Positions 28,130-36,370 of a DNA stretch of 64,000 nt are shown one piece after another. Position numbers and translations under genes: made by a program. The DNA lies in assembly GCF_000745965.1 (NCBI RefSeq), contig NZ_JQKI01000001.1, positions 475,960-539,959 of the forward strand. The letters are read 5' to 3'. The notes beneath the pieces were generated by a model, which saw only the letters and a program-made list of their open reading frames with translations, had not been told where the DNA came from and made no database searches. This DNA is from Edaphobacter aggregans DSM 19364 (GTDB taxonomy: Bacteria; Acidobacteriota; Terriglobia; Terriglobales; Acidobacteriaceae). Numbering within the stretch: position 1 is the first letter of the stretch; the number at the start of each line of letters is the position of its first letter.

Positions 28130-28912
28130 ATGGTTCGATTGTGGACGCTGCTATTAAGTGTGGTGGTGGTGTGGACTTCGCAGGTTGCGTGGCCAGCGGT
28201 GAAGGGCGTGGAGGGGGCGCGGCTTGAGGACGTGCAGGCGATGCAGGGGACGCTGTATCACGTTCAGGGGATCGCACTCGACAAGGAGCACATCTGGGTG
28301 ACGTCGGTGGATACCGAGCACAAGCGAGGATATGTGCACCAGTTCAATCGGGCGACGCATAAGTTTGAGCGCCAGGTGGATGTGACCCAAGGGAAGGACT
28401 TTCATCCGGGAGGGCTGTCGGTGAGCGGCGACTCGCTGTGGGTTCCGGTGGCGAAGTACAGGCCGAACAGTTCGGCGGTGCTGCTGGAGCTGGACAAGCG
28501 GACGCTCGCGGTGAAGCGAAGGATTTCGGTGAAGGACCACCTGGGCTGCGTGGCGGTGACTCCGGATGGGCTGGTTGCGGGGAACTGGGGGAGCCGCAGG
28601 TTCTATGTCTTCGACCACGAGGGGAGGCAGACGAGGGTGATCAAGAATCACTCCCTGAATCAGTACCAGGACCTCAAGTTTGCAGGCGGGATGCTGGTGG
28701 CGTCGGGAAAGCTGACGTGGAAGACGGGGTCGGTGGACTGGTATGCGTGGCCTTCGATGAAGAAGGTTCGCAGCTTGCGCGCGGGCGTGACCGATCACGG
28801 ACGCCTGTACACAGAAGAGGGGATGGCGATCGAGGGTAAGGACCTCTACCTGCTGCCGGAGGACGGGCCGAGCCGGCTGTTCCACTTTGTTTTAGCGGAG
28901 GGAGCGAGATGA
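28130..28912 (+). CDS. DUF6454-like secreted beta-propeller protein
   Basis: A 260-residue exported protein with the signal segment LWTLLLSVVVVWTSQVAW. The rest is beta-rich with repeated strands such as VQGIALDKEHIWVTSVD, FHPGGLSVSGDSLWVPVA, LGCVAVTPDGLVAGNW and GMAIEGKDLYLLPED, as in a small propeller. I recall this pattern from proteins labelled DUF6454, but I cannot confirm it by search. The function is unknown. It lies 12 bp after the flavoprotein gene, and its stop overlaps the start of a 41-codon ORF (ATGA). Confidence 0.7.
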   Translation: MVRLWTLLLSVVVVWTSQVAWPAVKGVEGARLEDVQAMQGTLYHVQGIALDKEHIWVTSVDTEHKRGYVHQFNRATHKFERQVDVTQGKDFHPGGLSVSGDSLWVPVAKYRPNSSAVLLELDKRTLAVKRRISVKDHLGCVAVTPDGLVAGNWGSRRFYVFDHEGRQTRVIKNHSLNQYQDLKFAGGMLVASGKLTWKTGSVDWYAWPSMKKVRSLRAGVTDHGRLYTEEGMAIEGKDLYLLPEDGPSRLFHFVLAEGAR

Positions 28913-29034
28913 GCGATGGGCGCGAAGAGCGGAAGGAAGAGGAGTGGCGGCGGAAGCTCAGGGAGAAGGGGGAGGAGAAGGATCGTCCTTATCGTGAGCG
29001 GGAGTGGGAGGAGCGGGGGCGGGAGCCTTCGTGA
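28909..29034 (+). CDS. Small highly charged ORF (41 codons), ATGA-coupled
   Basis: The ATG at 28909 overlaps the previous stop (ATGA), and the frame ends in TGA at 29032-29034. The product is almost entirely Arg, Glu and Lys with a few aromatics, for example EERKEEEWRRKLREKG and YREREWEERGREPS. It would form a single charged alpha helix. The overlap favours translational coupling, but such composition can also arise by chance in purine-rich DNA. No family is recognised. Confidence 0.4.
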   Translation: MSDGREERKEEEWRRKLREKGEEKDRPYREREWEERGREPS

Positions 29035-29044
29035 GGCAGTTGTT

Positions 29045-29101
29045 AGTGGTTAGTGGTTAGTTTGGGACGGTCCAGTCACTAACCACTAATCACTAACCAC
29101 T
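29045..29101. terminator. Low-complexity inverted repeat between convergent genes
   Basis: The left arm AGTGGTTAGTGGTTAGT can pair with ACTAACCACT..CACTAACCACT on the right. Both arms are built from TTAGTGG-type units. It sits exactly between the plus-strand 41-codon ORF and the minus-strand DUF4440 gene, so it may act as a bidirectional terminator, though it lacks a T-tract. Confidence 0.45.
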
Positions 29102-29105
29102 CGCT

Positions 29106-29456
29106 TTATGCGGCTATGGTTCCCTGGTGGAAGAGCATCTGCCAGCGGCCGTCGCGGTGGACCCAGATGGAGGAGTGGTGGGAGGTGGAGTTGTTTGTGG
29201 TGATGTGGTAAGTGGCGAGGGCGGAGTTTTCGCCGAGCGGAGTGACGTAGAAGTGGCTCATCGTGGCGGGGCGCGGCTTGCTGGCCGACAGGGCGTTGGT
29301 GAGTTGATGCAGGTCGAAGATGCGACCGGAGGTGCAGAACTCACGGAAGTCGGAAGCGAGGAGGGAGGACAGGTCTTTCCGGTCCTTCTCGCGGTCGGGG
29401 TGGAGTAGACGCTCTTCGAGCGCATGCAGGTGTTCCTGTAACTGAGGCGCTGTCAT
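29106..29456 (-). CDS. DUF4440 / SnoaL-like (NTF2-fold) protein
   Basis: A 116-residue cytoplasmic protein with no signal peptide. An N-terminal helix (LQEHLHALEERLLHPD) is followed by LLASDFREFCTSGRIFD and the beta-sheet end SSIWVHRDGRWQMLFHQGT, the usual NTF2-like DUF4440 ending. Members include small-molecule-binding proteins and divergent isomerases; no catalytic assignment is possible. It is a single gene between the convergent inverted repeat and the TonB-receptor remnant. Confidence 0.8.
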   Translation of the reverse strand: MTAPQLQEHLHALEERLLHPDREKDRKDLSSLLASDFREFCTSGRIFDLHQLTNALSASKPRPATMSHFYVTPLGENSALATYHITTNNSTSHHSSIWVHRDGRWQMLFHQGTIAA

Positions 29457-29504
29457 GGTGTTTAGTATGACGTGAAATGGGGCGGAAGAAGTTTCATCAA
29501 GGTT

Positions 29505-29538
29505 TAAAGAAAATGGCTGCCGGGTTGCGGGCAGCCAT
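29505..29538 (-). terminator. Terminator of the TonB-receptor remnant
   Basis: On the minus strand, arms ATGGCTGCC and GGCAGCCAT are followed by TTTTCTTT. The same hairpin recurs at 30122-30148 after the intact receptor, so the terminator was duplicated with the gene. Confidence 0.75.
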
Positions 29539-29560
29539 TGGTTTTGTTGGAGTGGTGGGG

Positions 29561-29988
29561 TTTAGAGGGTGATTTCGCGGGTTAGAAGGTGATTCTGGCC
29601 GCTCTAGAAGGTGATTTTGACCGATCCCTGGAAGATGCGGGCATGATTAGCGGTGGAGGGGATCTGGCCGAAGGTGGATGAGGTGAGGACGGCTGCGCCG
29701 CCGGTGGTTCCGCCGGGGGTTCCGGAGGTTCCGCCGGTGGGGATGTTGAAGTTGGGGTGATTGAGGACGTTGAAGGCCTCGAGGCGGAGGGTTGCGGCCA
29801 AGCCCTCGTGGATGGGGAAGATGCGGGAGATCTGGGCGTCGAACTGGTAGTTGGTGGGCCGCGGAAGGAGTTTCTGCTGATGTTTCCGTATTTTCCATAA
29901 CCGGGGTGCCGGCGCGCCCGTTTGGCAGCTCGGCGGCAGGGTCTTCGAAACGGGCAAGGACTTATGGATGAGTTTTCAGGGCTGTCAA
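29561..29988 (-). pseudogene. Collapsed TonB-dependent receptor copy (promoter + last ~100 codons)
   Basis: This is the remnant of a second Oar-like receptor. Only a promoter-like leader (29959-29988, matching the intact gene's upstream region) and the barrel end survive. One frame holds GYGKYGNISRNSFRGP. After a one-base loss near 29866 the next frame holds TNYQFDAQISRIFPIHEG, LRLEAFNVLNHPNFNIPT and the final GSVKITF, ending with TAG at 29604-29606. About 3 kb is missing compared with the intact copy. Two further short gene ends follow in series: ARITF plus stop (29582-29598) and REITL plus stop (29561-29578). They look like footprints of more collapsed copies. Confidence 0.7.
29959..29988 (-). 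promoter_or_regulatory. Decayed sigma70-like promoter of the receptor remnant
   Basis: TTGACA (29983-29988, minus strand), an 18-bp spacer and TAAGTC. It aligns with the intact promoter at 33709-33738, and the -10 has lost one base relative to TATAGT. Confidence 0.55.
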
Positions 29989-30121
29989 CAGAAATGATTT
30001 TTCTTTTTTGTTGGGTGGGTTGTCGATGAGGGAACCGGTAGGACCACGGGGGGGCTGCTGGCGGGAGGTGGGTGTGCCTTGCCGGTGAGGGAGGGTTACT
30101 TGCGGGGGAGGGCATGGAAGA

Positions 30122-30148
30122 ATGGCTGCCGGGGTCTCCGGCAGCCAT
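30122..30148 (-). terminator. Hairpin after the TonB-dependent receptor gene
   Basis: A perfect 11-bp stem (ATGGCTGCCGG / CCGGCAGCCAT) with a 5-base loop. On the minus strand it is followed by the weak pyrimidine tract TCTTCC. Confidence 0.65.
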
Positions 30149-30173
30149 GGGTTTTGATGCTTCGATGCGGGTT

Positions 30174-33100
30174 TTAGAAGGTGAACTTTCCGGCCAGTTG
30201 GAAGATGCGGGGGTCGGCGGCTCCCGTAACGTTGCCGAAGGTCCCGGAGTTGAAGGCGGTGGTGAAGGCGGAGCTTCCGCTCGCGCTTGTGGCGGTGAAG
30301 TTGGGGTGGTTGAAGATGTTGAAGGCTTCCATGCGGAGCTGGAAGTTCAACTGTTCGTGGACGGGGAAGATGCGGCTGATCGCAAGGTCGACGTTGTAGT
30401 AGCTGGGCGTACGGAAGGCGTTGCGGCTCAGGGTTCCGTAGGTCCCGACGGCGTTCTGGGTGAAGGCGGCCTTGTTGATGTAGGCAAGGTTCGCGCCCGT
30501 GCGCTGGATCTTGTTGTGGGTGTAGGGGTCGACTCCAGGGATGAGGTTCGGGCGGTCGAGCCCGATGCCTGTCCGGGAGTTATCGACGCCGGAGGTGACG
30601 TTGAGGGCAGCGCCGCTCAGGATGCGGATGAGCGGAGCGGCCTGCCAGTTGTTGACGATGGCGCCTTTCCATCCAGTGAGGGAGGCGAAGTGGCTGGAGG
30701 CGACGAGGGTGGTGTTGAAGATGTGTCGGACGTCGAAGCCGCAGGGGCCGCGATCGAGGCGCGGGTTGAGGGTGTGCTGGAAGGCCGGGGCCGCGATGTC
30801 ACCGGGGTTGTCGGCGACGGCGAGGCACTTGGACCAGGTGTAGTTGGACAGGAAGCTGAAGTTGTTCGACATGCGGTGCTGGATGGCGGCGATCATGCCG
30901 TTGTAGGTGCTGGTTCCGCCATCCGTGATCAGCGTCATGGTTGGGCTGTAGCCTTGTCCATTGGCACTGTTCTTCAGGGTGAGGGGTGTGCGCGCGTTGG
31001 GGTTACCGATGGAGGAGCAAGGATCGCCGACCTTTGCAGGATAGAGTGCGCTGCCTACGGTGATCTGCGGCATTCCCTGGCAGGAGCCGGGGCCGGTCCA
31101 GTTGCCGGGGATGTAGACGCCTGCGTTGATGCCGTTGCCGAGCCACTGGTGCGCCTGCTGGTTGCCGAGGTAGTTGATGGAGAACATCCAGCCATGGCCG
31201 AGGTCCTGCTGAATGCTGGCGTTCCACTGGTAGATGACGGGGGTCTTCATCTCTGGCTGGAGGAGGACCCAGAGCGTGTTGGTGGGGAAGGTGGCTGAGG
31301 CATCGGGCGGGAAGACTCCGGGGAAGGGAATTCCGCCGGGGTAGCCGCGCCAGGGCTCGTCGAAGGGGGTCTGACCGTTGAGGTCGATCTCATTGACGAA
31401 GGGCGGATTGGAGGCGACGCGCTGCGACATGTAGAGGGACGGAGAGTCGTACATCAGGGCTCCGCCAGCGCGCAGAACGGTCTTTCCGGTGCCGAAGGGA
31501 TCGAGGGTGAAGGCAACACGCGGCGAGACGTTGCCGAGCTGATTCTTCGTGAAGGACTTTCGAACCCCGGGGTCGCCATAGAAGAAGGCGCCCGCGGGAG
31601 CGTTGGGGAATACGGTGGAGCGCCTGTTGGCGTTGAAGGCGGCCTGATCGAAGGTGGCGCCACGGCCGTACTTGTCGACCTGGTAGAGGTTGGGCTCCCA
31701 GCGCACGCCGTAGTTGACGGTGAGGGTGGGGGTGATGTGCCAGGTGTCCTGGGCGTAGAGGCCGAAGATGCTCTGGCGATAGTTGGTGTCCTGGGTTCGG
31801 CTCTGGCTGAAGGCGAAGGAGGTTCCGAAGGTGGTCATCTGACCGGTGAGGAAGTCGGCGAGGGTCTCGCCGGAGGCCTGTCCGCCGAAGGAGTAGCTTC
31901 CGTTGAAGAGGTAGCCGGTGCGGGTGTTGTCGCCGGTTCGGATGAACTCGCCGCCGAAGGCGATCTGGTGCTTGCCGATGAGCCAGTCGACGTCGTCGGC
32001 GAAGTGCTCGGTGTTGACGTTGAAGTGGCCGGGGGTGCAGGTTCCGCAGCCGGTCGCGAAGCCGCTGTTCATCTGGATGCGGAGGTCGACGGGGGCATAG
32101 ACGAAGTTGTTGACGCCGATCGTGGTGGCGTTGATGCCGCCGGCTGTCGGTCCGCGGTCATCTCGGCGACGGGAGTAGGTGCCGTGGAAGGTGTTGACCA
32201 GGTGCTGGGAGAAGATGAAGGTGTCGCCGAGGGTGAAGCTCTGCACGCGCTCGTCGTTGCCGGGCAGCGTGGTGAGCAGGATGTTGGTGGGCGAGTAGTA
32301 GGCGGGCAGGTTGTAGTCGGTGATGTAGTAGCGGCCGAAGATGGAGTGGCGCTGGCTCCAGGTGTAGTCGACGCGGCCGATGTACTGGTCTTCGGAGTTG
32401 TTGCCGGGAAGCGCGACATTGACGCGACCGACGGCGTCAGCCTGTGAGAGCGGGAGGTAGTTGACCAGGTTGAGGGCGGCGGGGCTGTAGGTTGCGGGGT
32501 TCAGCTTGCGGCTGGGTATAGGTACGGTGGCACCGGTGGCGCTGGCGAACGGGTCCTTGAAAGCGATCGAGCTGCGGGCGCAGTTGCCGCTGGTGGGCAT
32601 CTGGCTGAAGTCACCGGCGAGCATGGCGGGCGTGGGCACGCAGTAGCCGGTCGCGGAGCTGGTCTTGTGCTCGCGGGTGCCCTGGTAGCCGCCGAAGAAG
32701 AAGAGCTTGTCGGTGATGATGCGTCCGCCGAAGGTTCCGCCGAACTGGTTGCGCTTGACGGTGTCCTTGGAGGTGGAGAAGAAGTTGGTTGCGTTGATGA
32801 CGTTATTGCGGACGAAGTCGAAGACGGTTCCGTGCCACTGGTTGGTTCCGGAGTTGGTGACGACGTTGACGAGCGATCCGGGGTGGATTCCGTTGCGCGC
32901 GGGCAGGGAGTTGGACTCGACGGAGAACTCGTGGAGCGCGTCGGGGAAGGGATAGGGCAGGTTGACGTTGGTGAAGTTGTCGGTGTGGTATCCGCCGTCG
33001 AGGACGTAGTTGTTGTAGTTGCCCTGGCTTCCGGCGACGGCGATGACGGTGGAGCTGTAGTAGTTCTTGGAGCCGACCATGTCGCCGGAGGGCGCGGTGA

Positions 33101-33623
33101 CGGCTCCGCCGGAGACGAGGACGAGCTGGGTGGCCTGGCGGCCGTTTAGCGGTAACTCTGTGATACGTGCCTGATCGATGACCTGCTTGAAGGAGCTGGT
33201 CTCGGTCTCGAGCGCGACGCCGGAGGCCTGGACCTCGACGTGCTCGCTAGCGGAGCCGACACTGAGGTGGGGATCGACGGAGATGTTGTTGCCGACCTCA
33301 AGGACGCCGGTCTGGGTGAAGGTCTGGAAGCCCTGCGCGGCGACGGAGAGAGAATACGGTCCCACGGCGACGTTCGGAAGGGCGTAGAGGCCCTGGCCGT
33401 CGGTGGTGGTGGCACGGGTGACGCCGGTGGCGGTTTGCGTGAGAGTGACGGTGGCGCCGGGTACGGCGGCTCCGGTGGCGTCGGTTACGGAGCCCGAGAC
33501 GCTGGCGGTGCCGGCGGCCTGAGCGTGAAGGTTTGCGGGTAGCGCCACAGAGAGGAGGATGGGGATGGCTGCCAGGAGCAGTCTGGTCTTATTGGACAGT
33601 CCACTTATGAATGTATTCAGCAT
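30174..33623 (-). CDS. TonB-dependent receptor, Oar-like, with carboxypeptidase-regulatory domain
   Basis: A 1149-residue outer-membrane protein. The signal peptide (LLLAAIPILLSVALPANLHAQ) is followed by a carboxypeptidase-regulatory-like beta-sandwich (about 39-125: SVSGSVTDATGAAVPGATVT), a plug domain (about 130-250: ITELPLNGRQATQLVLVSGG and the LVNVVTNSGTNQWHGT stretch) and a large 22-strand-type barrel ending in phenylalanine (IFQLAGKFTF). Oar-type receptors are numerous in Acidobacteria and probably import large nutrients such as glycans or peptides with TonB/ExbBD energy; the ligand is unknown. The 3.4-kb frame is intact. It has its own promoter at 33709-33738 and a hairpin at its end, and a collapsed sister copy lies directly downstream. 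Confidence 0.92.
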   Translation of the reverse strand: MLNTFISGLSNKTRLLLAAIPILLSVALPANLHAQAAGTASVSGSVTDATGAAVPGATVTLTQTATGVTRATTTDGQGLYALPNVAVGPYSLSVAAQGFQTFTQTGVLEVGNNISVDPHLSVGSASEHVEVQASGVALETETSSFKQVIDQARITELPLNGRQATQLVLVSGGAVTAPSGDMVGSKNYYSSTVIAVAGSQGNYNNYVLDGGYHTDNFTNVNLPYPFPDALHEFSVESNSLPARNGIHPGSLVNVVTNSGTNQWHGTVFDFVRNNVINATNFFSTSKDTVKRNQFGGTFGGRIITDKLFFFGGYQGTREHKTSSATGYCVPTPAMLAGDFSQMPTSGNCARSSIAFKDPFASATGATVPIPSRKLNPATYSPAALNLVNYLPLSQADAVGRVNVALPGNNSEDQYIGRVDYTWSQRHSIFGRYYITDYNLPAYYSPTNILLTTLPGNDERVQSFTLGDTFIFSQHLVNTFHGTYSRRRDDRGPTAGGINATTIGVNNFVYAPVDLRIQMNSGFATGCGTCTPGHFNVNTEHFADDVDWLIGKHQIAFGGEFIRTGDNTRTGYLFNGSYSFGGQASGETLADFLTGQMTTFGTSFAFSQSRTQDTNYRQSIFGLYAQDTWHITPTLTVNYGVRWEPNLYQVDKYGRGATFDQAAFNANRRSTVFPNAPAGAFFYGDPGVRKSFTKNQLGNVSPRVAFTLDPFGTGKTVLRAGGALMYDSPSLYMSQRVASNPPFVNEIDLNGQTPFDEPWRGYPGGIPFPGVFPPDASATFPTNTLWVLLQPEMKTPVIYQWNASIQQDLGHGWMFSINYLGNQQAHQWLGNGINAGVYIPGNWTGPGSCQGMPQITVGSALYPAKVGDPCSSIGNPNARTPLTLKNSANGQGYSPTMTLITDGGTSTYNGMIAAIQHRMSNNFSFLSNYTWSKCLAVADNPGDIAAPAFQHTLNPRLDRGPCGFDVRHIFNTTLVASSHFASLTGWKGAIVNNWQAAPLIRILSGAALNVTSGVDNSRTGIGLDRPNLIPGVDPYTHNKIQRTGANLAYINKAAFTQNAVGTYGTLSRNAFRTPSYYNVDLAISRIFPVHEQLNFQLRMEAFNIFNHPNFTATSASGSSAFTTAFNSGTFGNVTGAADPRIFQLAGKFTF

Positions 33624-33708
33624 GGAAGAGGCCTCGAAGCGAAACGTTTTGCGTCAGTAAAAGCCCACTTTTCACGACAGGCCGAAGGGGCCTTGCGGAC
33701 GCGAAAGG

Positions 33709-33738
33709 ACTATATGGATGCGATTTCTGGACTGTCAA
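33709..33738 (-). promoter_or_regulatory. Sigma70-type promoter of the TonB-dependent receptor
   Basis: On the minus strand, TTGACA (33733-33738), an 18-bp spacer, then TATAGT (33709-33714), leaving an approximately 80-base leader before the start codon at 33623. The sequence around it (CTGTTGACAG ... CATCCATA) is conserved at the remnant copy. Confidence 0.7.
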
Positions 33739-33873
33739 CAGAAATGGTTCTTCTTTTGAAAAAAGGGGAGTAACCAAGGGAGAGCCCGGTAGGACCACAT
33801 GGAGGGGTCCTGGGAGGCCTTCAGGGTGAAGAGTGCACGAGAAAAACGATTGTCCGATGGGGTTACGGGCGGG

Positions 33874-34728
33874 TTACCTGCGGGCGAGGGCGACGCGGGG
33901 GATGCCCTGGAGGTCGTCGACGAAGGTGATGTCGACCCAGCCGGCGAGGAGGCGGGCGAGGTCGTCTCGCTGGCCGTGGCCGATCTCGAGGGCGAGGAGG
34001 CCGCCGGGTTTGAGCGCGCGACGGGCCTGCGGGATGAGGAGGCGATAGAGGTCGAGACCGTCGGGGCCGGCGAAGAGGGCGAGGGCGGGCTCGTGCTCGC
34101 GGACCTGGGGGTGGAGCGAGGCGGCATCGGCGGTGGGGACGTAGGGAGGGTTGCTGACGATGGCGTCGAAGTGCTGGGCGCGCTCGGGGGGTGGGATGGC
34201 GGTGAGGCGGTCGGAGAGGAGAAAGCTGATGCGGTGGGCGAGGCCATGTTCAGCGGCGTTCGATTGGGCGACACGGAGAGCCTCGGCGGATAGATCGAGA
34301 GCGGTGACGTGGGTCTGAGGGAGGTGCGCGGCGAGCGCGATGGCGATGGCTCCGGAGCCGGTGCCGATGTCGGCGATGGCGAGCGGGCGGTCGTGGGGGA
34401 GGCGCTGGAGAACTGCCTCGACGAGGTGCTCGGTCTCGGGGCGCGGGATGAGGACGGCGGGGGTGACGCGGAGGGAGAGGCCGAAGAACTCCTGGGTGCC
34501 GGTGATGTACTGGATGGGCTCGTGGCGGAGGCGGCGGGCGATGGTGGATGCGTAGAGGTTCTGCTGCTCGGTGGTGAGGGCGCGTGTGGGGTTGGCGAGT
34601 AGCGCGGCTTTGGTGATGGTCAGGGTGTGGAGGAGGAGAAGCTCGGCGTCGCGGCGGGCGGAGTCGCGGAGGTGTGGGTCGGCGGCGAGTTGCTGCGTGG
34701 CGAGTTGGAAGGCTTCGGTGGCGGTCAT
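33874..34728 (-). CDS. prmC: Peptide chain release factor N5-glutamine methyltransferase
   Basis: A 284-residue PrmC/HemK enzyme, which methylates the glutamine of the GGQ motif in release factors RF1 and RF2. An N-terminal helical domain (about 1-80) is followed by YITGTQEFFGL, the SAM motif ADIGTGSGAIAIALAAHLP, and the defining NPPYVP (about residue 193), which holds the target glutamine side chain. Length and order are typical. prmC is often adjacent to prfA; here prfA is on the same strand but about 4.4 kb upstream, separated by accessory genes. This suggests later insertion or rearrangement of the intervening region. Confidence 0.93.
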   Translation of the reverse strand: MTATEAFQLATQQLAADPHLRDSARRDAELLLLHTLTITKAALLANPTRALTTEQQNLYASTIARRLRHEPIQYITGTQEFFGLSLRVTPAVLIPRPETEHLVEAVLQRLPHDRPLAIADIGTGSGAIAIALAAHLPQTHVTALDLSAEALRVAQSNAAEHGLAHRISFLLSDRLTAIPPPERAQHFDAIVSNPPYVPTADAASLHPQVREHEPALALFAGPDGLDLYRLLIPQARRALKPGGLLALEIGHGQRDDLARLLAGWVDITFVDDLQGIPRVALARR

Positions 34729-34960
34729 GGGGCAGCGGTGAATGGATGGTGCTTAGTGATTGGAGCGTTGAGGGATAGTTTAGCTTTCGCGAGGGAGCCG
34801 CGAAGGACGGGCACCGGCATCTGTGATGTACGAGTAGTTGAGAAATGGACAGGTCAGAATCGCATGTGACATTCCCGTCATCGAAATCGGTGTCAATTCG
34901 GAGGCATTCCTTCCTTCTATGGAGAGAATCACTCAGGAATTTATTCGGCAAGGAAGCAAC

Positions 34961-35644
34961 ATGAATTCAGTAAAGATTGTGGAGGAGTTTTGGACGGCGG
35001 TCTGGAAGTCTAGAAACCCAGACGCTATCGCGGATTTCGTTACCGAGGACGCAATCATCACGACTGGAGGCGTCGAGGTCAAGGGGCGGGAGAAGTTTAT
35101 CGCGTGGGCATGGGAATTCTTGTCTAAGATCAACGACCTGAACTTTGAGGTTCTCGAGATATTCCAAAATGAAAGTGGAAGCCGTGTAACGACACTCTGG
35201 TGTCTCACGGGCAAGAACAACGGCATGATGGGAACAACGCCAGATCAACAGCCAATCAGAATAACCGGAATCGCGGTTTGGAGTGTGCGCGAAGACGGAA
35301 AGCTGCTACACAACCGCGTAGAGCGTTCAGCCTGGGAGACATTTCAAAAACTCAACACCAAACAAACCTCACATGCGTCCCCACAGCTCTACTCACCGCG
35401 GATCATGATGATGTTGCCGTCGGGGTCGGAGATGGTGAGGGTTTCTTTGGATTTGATGGCGTTGATCTGCTGTTTGTGGAGCAGGCGTGCGGCTTTGGAG
35501 AGGTTGGCGGTGCGCATGGTGAGGCGGGCTTTGGTTCCGAGCGAGGTGGCGGTGGCGATCTCAATCTCCTGGCCGGAGTCGCCGGGCATGTGGAGGAACA
35601 ATGGGTCGCCGGCGATGGATTTGAAGGAGAGCTGGTTGAGGTAG
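34961..35644 (+). CDS. SnoaL-like (NTF2-fold) protein with read-through C-terminus
   Basis: Start ATG 34961 is supported by AAGGAAG five bases upstream. The first ~135 residues form an NTF2-like domain (VKIVEEFWTAVWKSRNPDAI, DAIITTGGVEVKGREKFIAW, IAVWSVREDGKLLHNRVERS), like small ester-cyclase/polyketide-cyclase proteins. After about WETFQKLNTK the frame continues for ~85 residues that are merely the antisense of the convergent VOC gene (overlap 35389-35644). I infer that the original stop was lost. No function is assigned beyond the fold. Confidence 0.65.
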   Translation: MNSVKIVEEFWTAVWKSRNPDAIADFVTEDAIITTGGVEVKGREKFIAWAWEFLSKINDLNFEVLEIFQNESGSRVTTLWCLTGKNNGMMGTTPDQQPIRITGIAVWSVREDGKLLHNRVERSAWETFQKLNTKQTSHASPQLYSPRIMMMLPSGSEMVRVSLDLMALICCLWSRRAALERLAVRMVRRALVPSEVAVAISISWPESPGMWRNNGSPAMDLKESWLR

Positions 35645-36225
35645 AAGTCGCGCGCGGCGGCGGGGTCCTTCATGGCGAGGGAGACGCCGATGAGAGTGTC
35701 GGCGACTCGGTCGGAGTTGATGTGCTTGCCGCGGTCCTCGTAGTGGCGCGAGCCGGGCATGTACTGGGTGTACTCGATGTTCTGCGCGGCGCCGGCGGCG
35801 TCGATGGGGCCGGCTAGGGTGAAGAGGAGGTTGCCGGCTCCGGCCTTGCGGACCGGCGTGGGAGTGAGGCCGTGGGCGACGTAGTCGTCGTGGATTGCCT
35901 GGAGGTCGTCGCCCTCGAAGCAAACGTGGAGGAAGCCGACGGAGGCCTGCTTGGGGTTGTCGGGGTTTGCGGGGTAGAGCTCGAGGAACTGGCGGTCGTT
36001 GAGCTTGATAAAGCTCTCGTTGACCTTGCCGTCCTTGTCGGTGAGGGTGAAGGCCTCTTCGAAGCCGAGCTTGTTGTAGAAGTCGCGGGCTGCGTCGAGG
36101 GAGCGGACGCGGATGGCGACGTGGGCTATGCCGGCGAGGGGCGGGGTTTGTTGGGCGTGGGAGAGGGATGCGGTGAGGATGAGCAGTGCGAGGGTGGCGA
36201 TGCGGCGCAGCGCGGTTTGGAGCAT
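35389..36225 (-). CDS. Secreted VOC (glyoxalase/bleomycin-resistance) family protein
   Basis: A 278-residue protein with a signal peptide (LALLILTASLSHAQ) and two VOC modules. The first begins GIAHVAIRVRSLDAARDFYN with LEFYP-like QFLELYPANP. The second begins DTLIGVSLAMKDPAAARDFY and ends LTISDPDGNIIMIRG. The DPDGN ending and paired beta-alpha-beta-beta-beta modules are diagnostic of the fold. VOC enzymes use a metal site for isomerase, dioxygenase or lyase chemistry; the reaction is unknown. Export is unusual for the family and suggests a periplasmic role. The last 256 bases are overlapped antisense by the neighbouring SnoaL gene. Confidence 0.82.
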   Translation of the reverse strand: MLQTALRRIATLALLILTASLSHAQQTPPLAGIAHVAIRVRSLDAARDFYNKLGFEEAFTLTDKDGKVNESFIKLNDRQFLELYPANPDNPKQASVGFLHVCFEGDDLQAIHDDYVAHGLTPTPVRKAGAGNLLFTLAGPIDAAGAAQNIEYTQYMPGSRHYEDRGKHINSDRVADTLIGVSLAMKDPAAARDFYLNQLSFKSIAGDPLFLHMPGDSGQEIEIATATSLGTKARLTMRTANLSKAARLLHKQQINAIKSKETLTISDPDGNIIMIRGE

Positions 36226-36269
36226 TGGGCGTTGGTCCTTGGGAGGAGCGTCGGTTGTCTATGTGATTC

Positions 36270-36345
36270 TCTCAAAAACGGTTCGAGCTTTGCTCGAATG
36301 TCCCACATCTCCAAAATCGAGATGTGGGGCACCCGGCACCCGGCA
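36270..36345. repeat. P2+P3 palindromic repeat pair
   Basis: GGTTCGAGCTTTGCTCGAAT is followed by a P3 copy at 36302-36334 (arms CCCACATCTC / GAGATGTGGG around CAAAATC) and two CACCCGG tails. It fills the gap between the VOC gene and the broken secreted gene. Confidence 0.85.
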
Positions 36346-36370
36346 CTCGGCCGGTTTGTCAAACGCGAGA

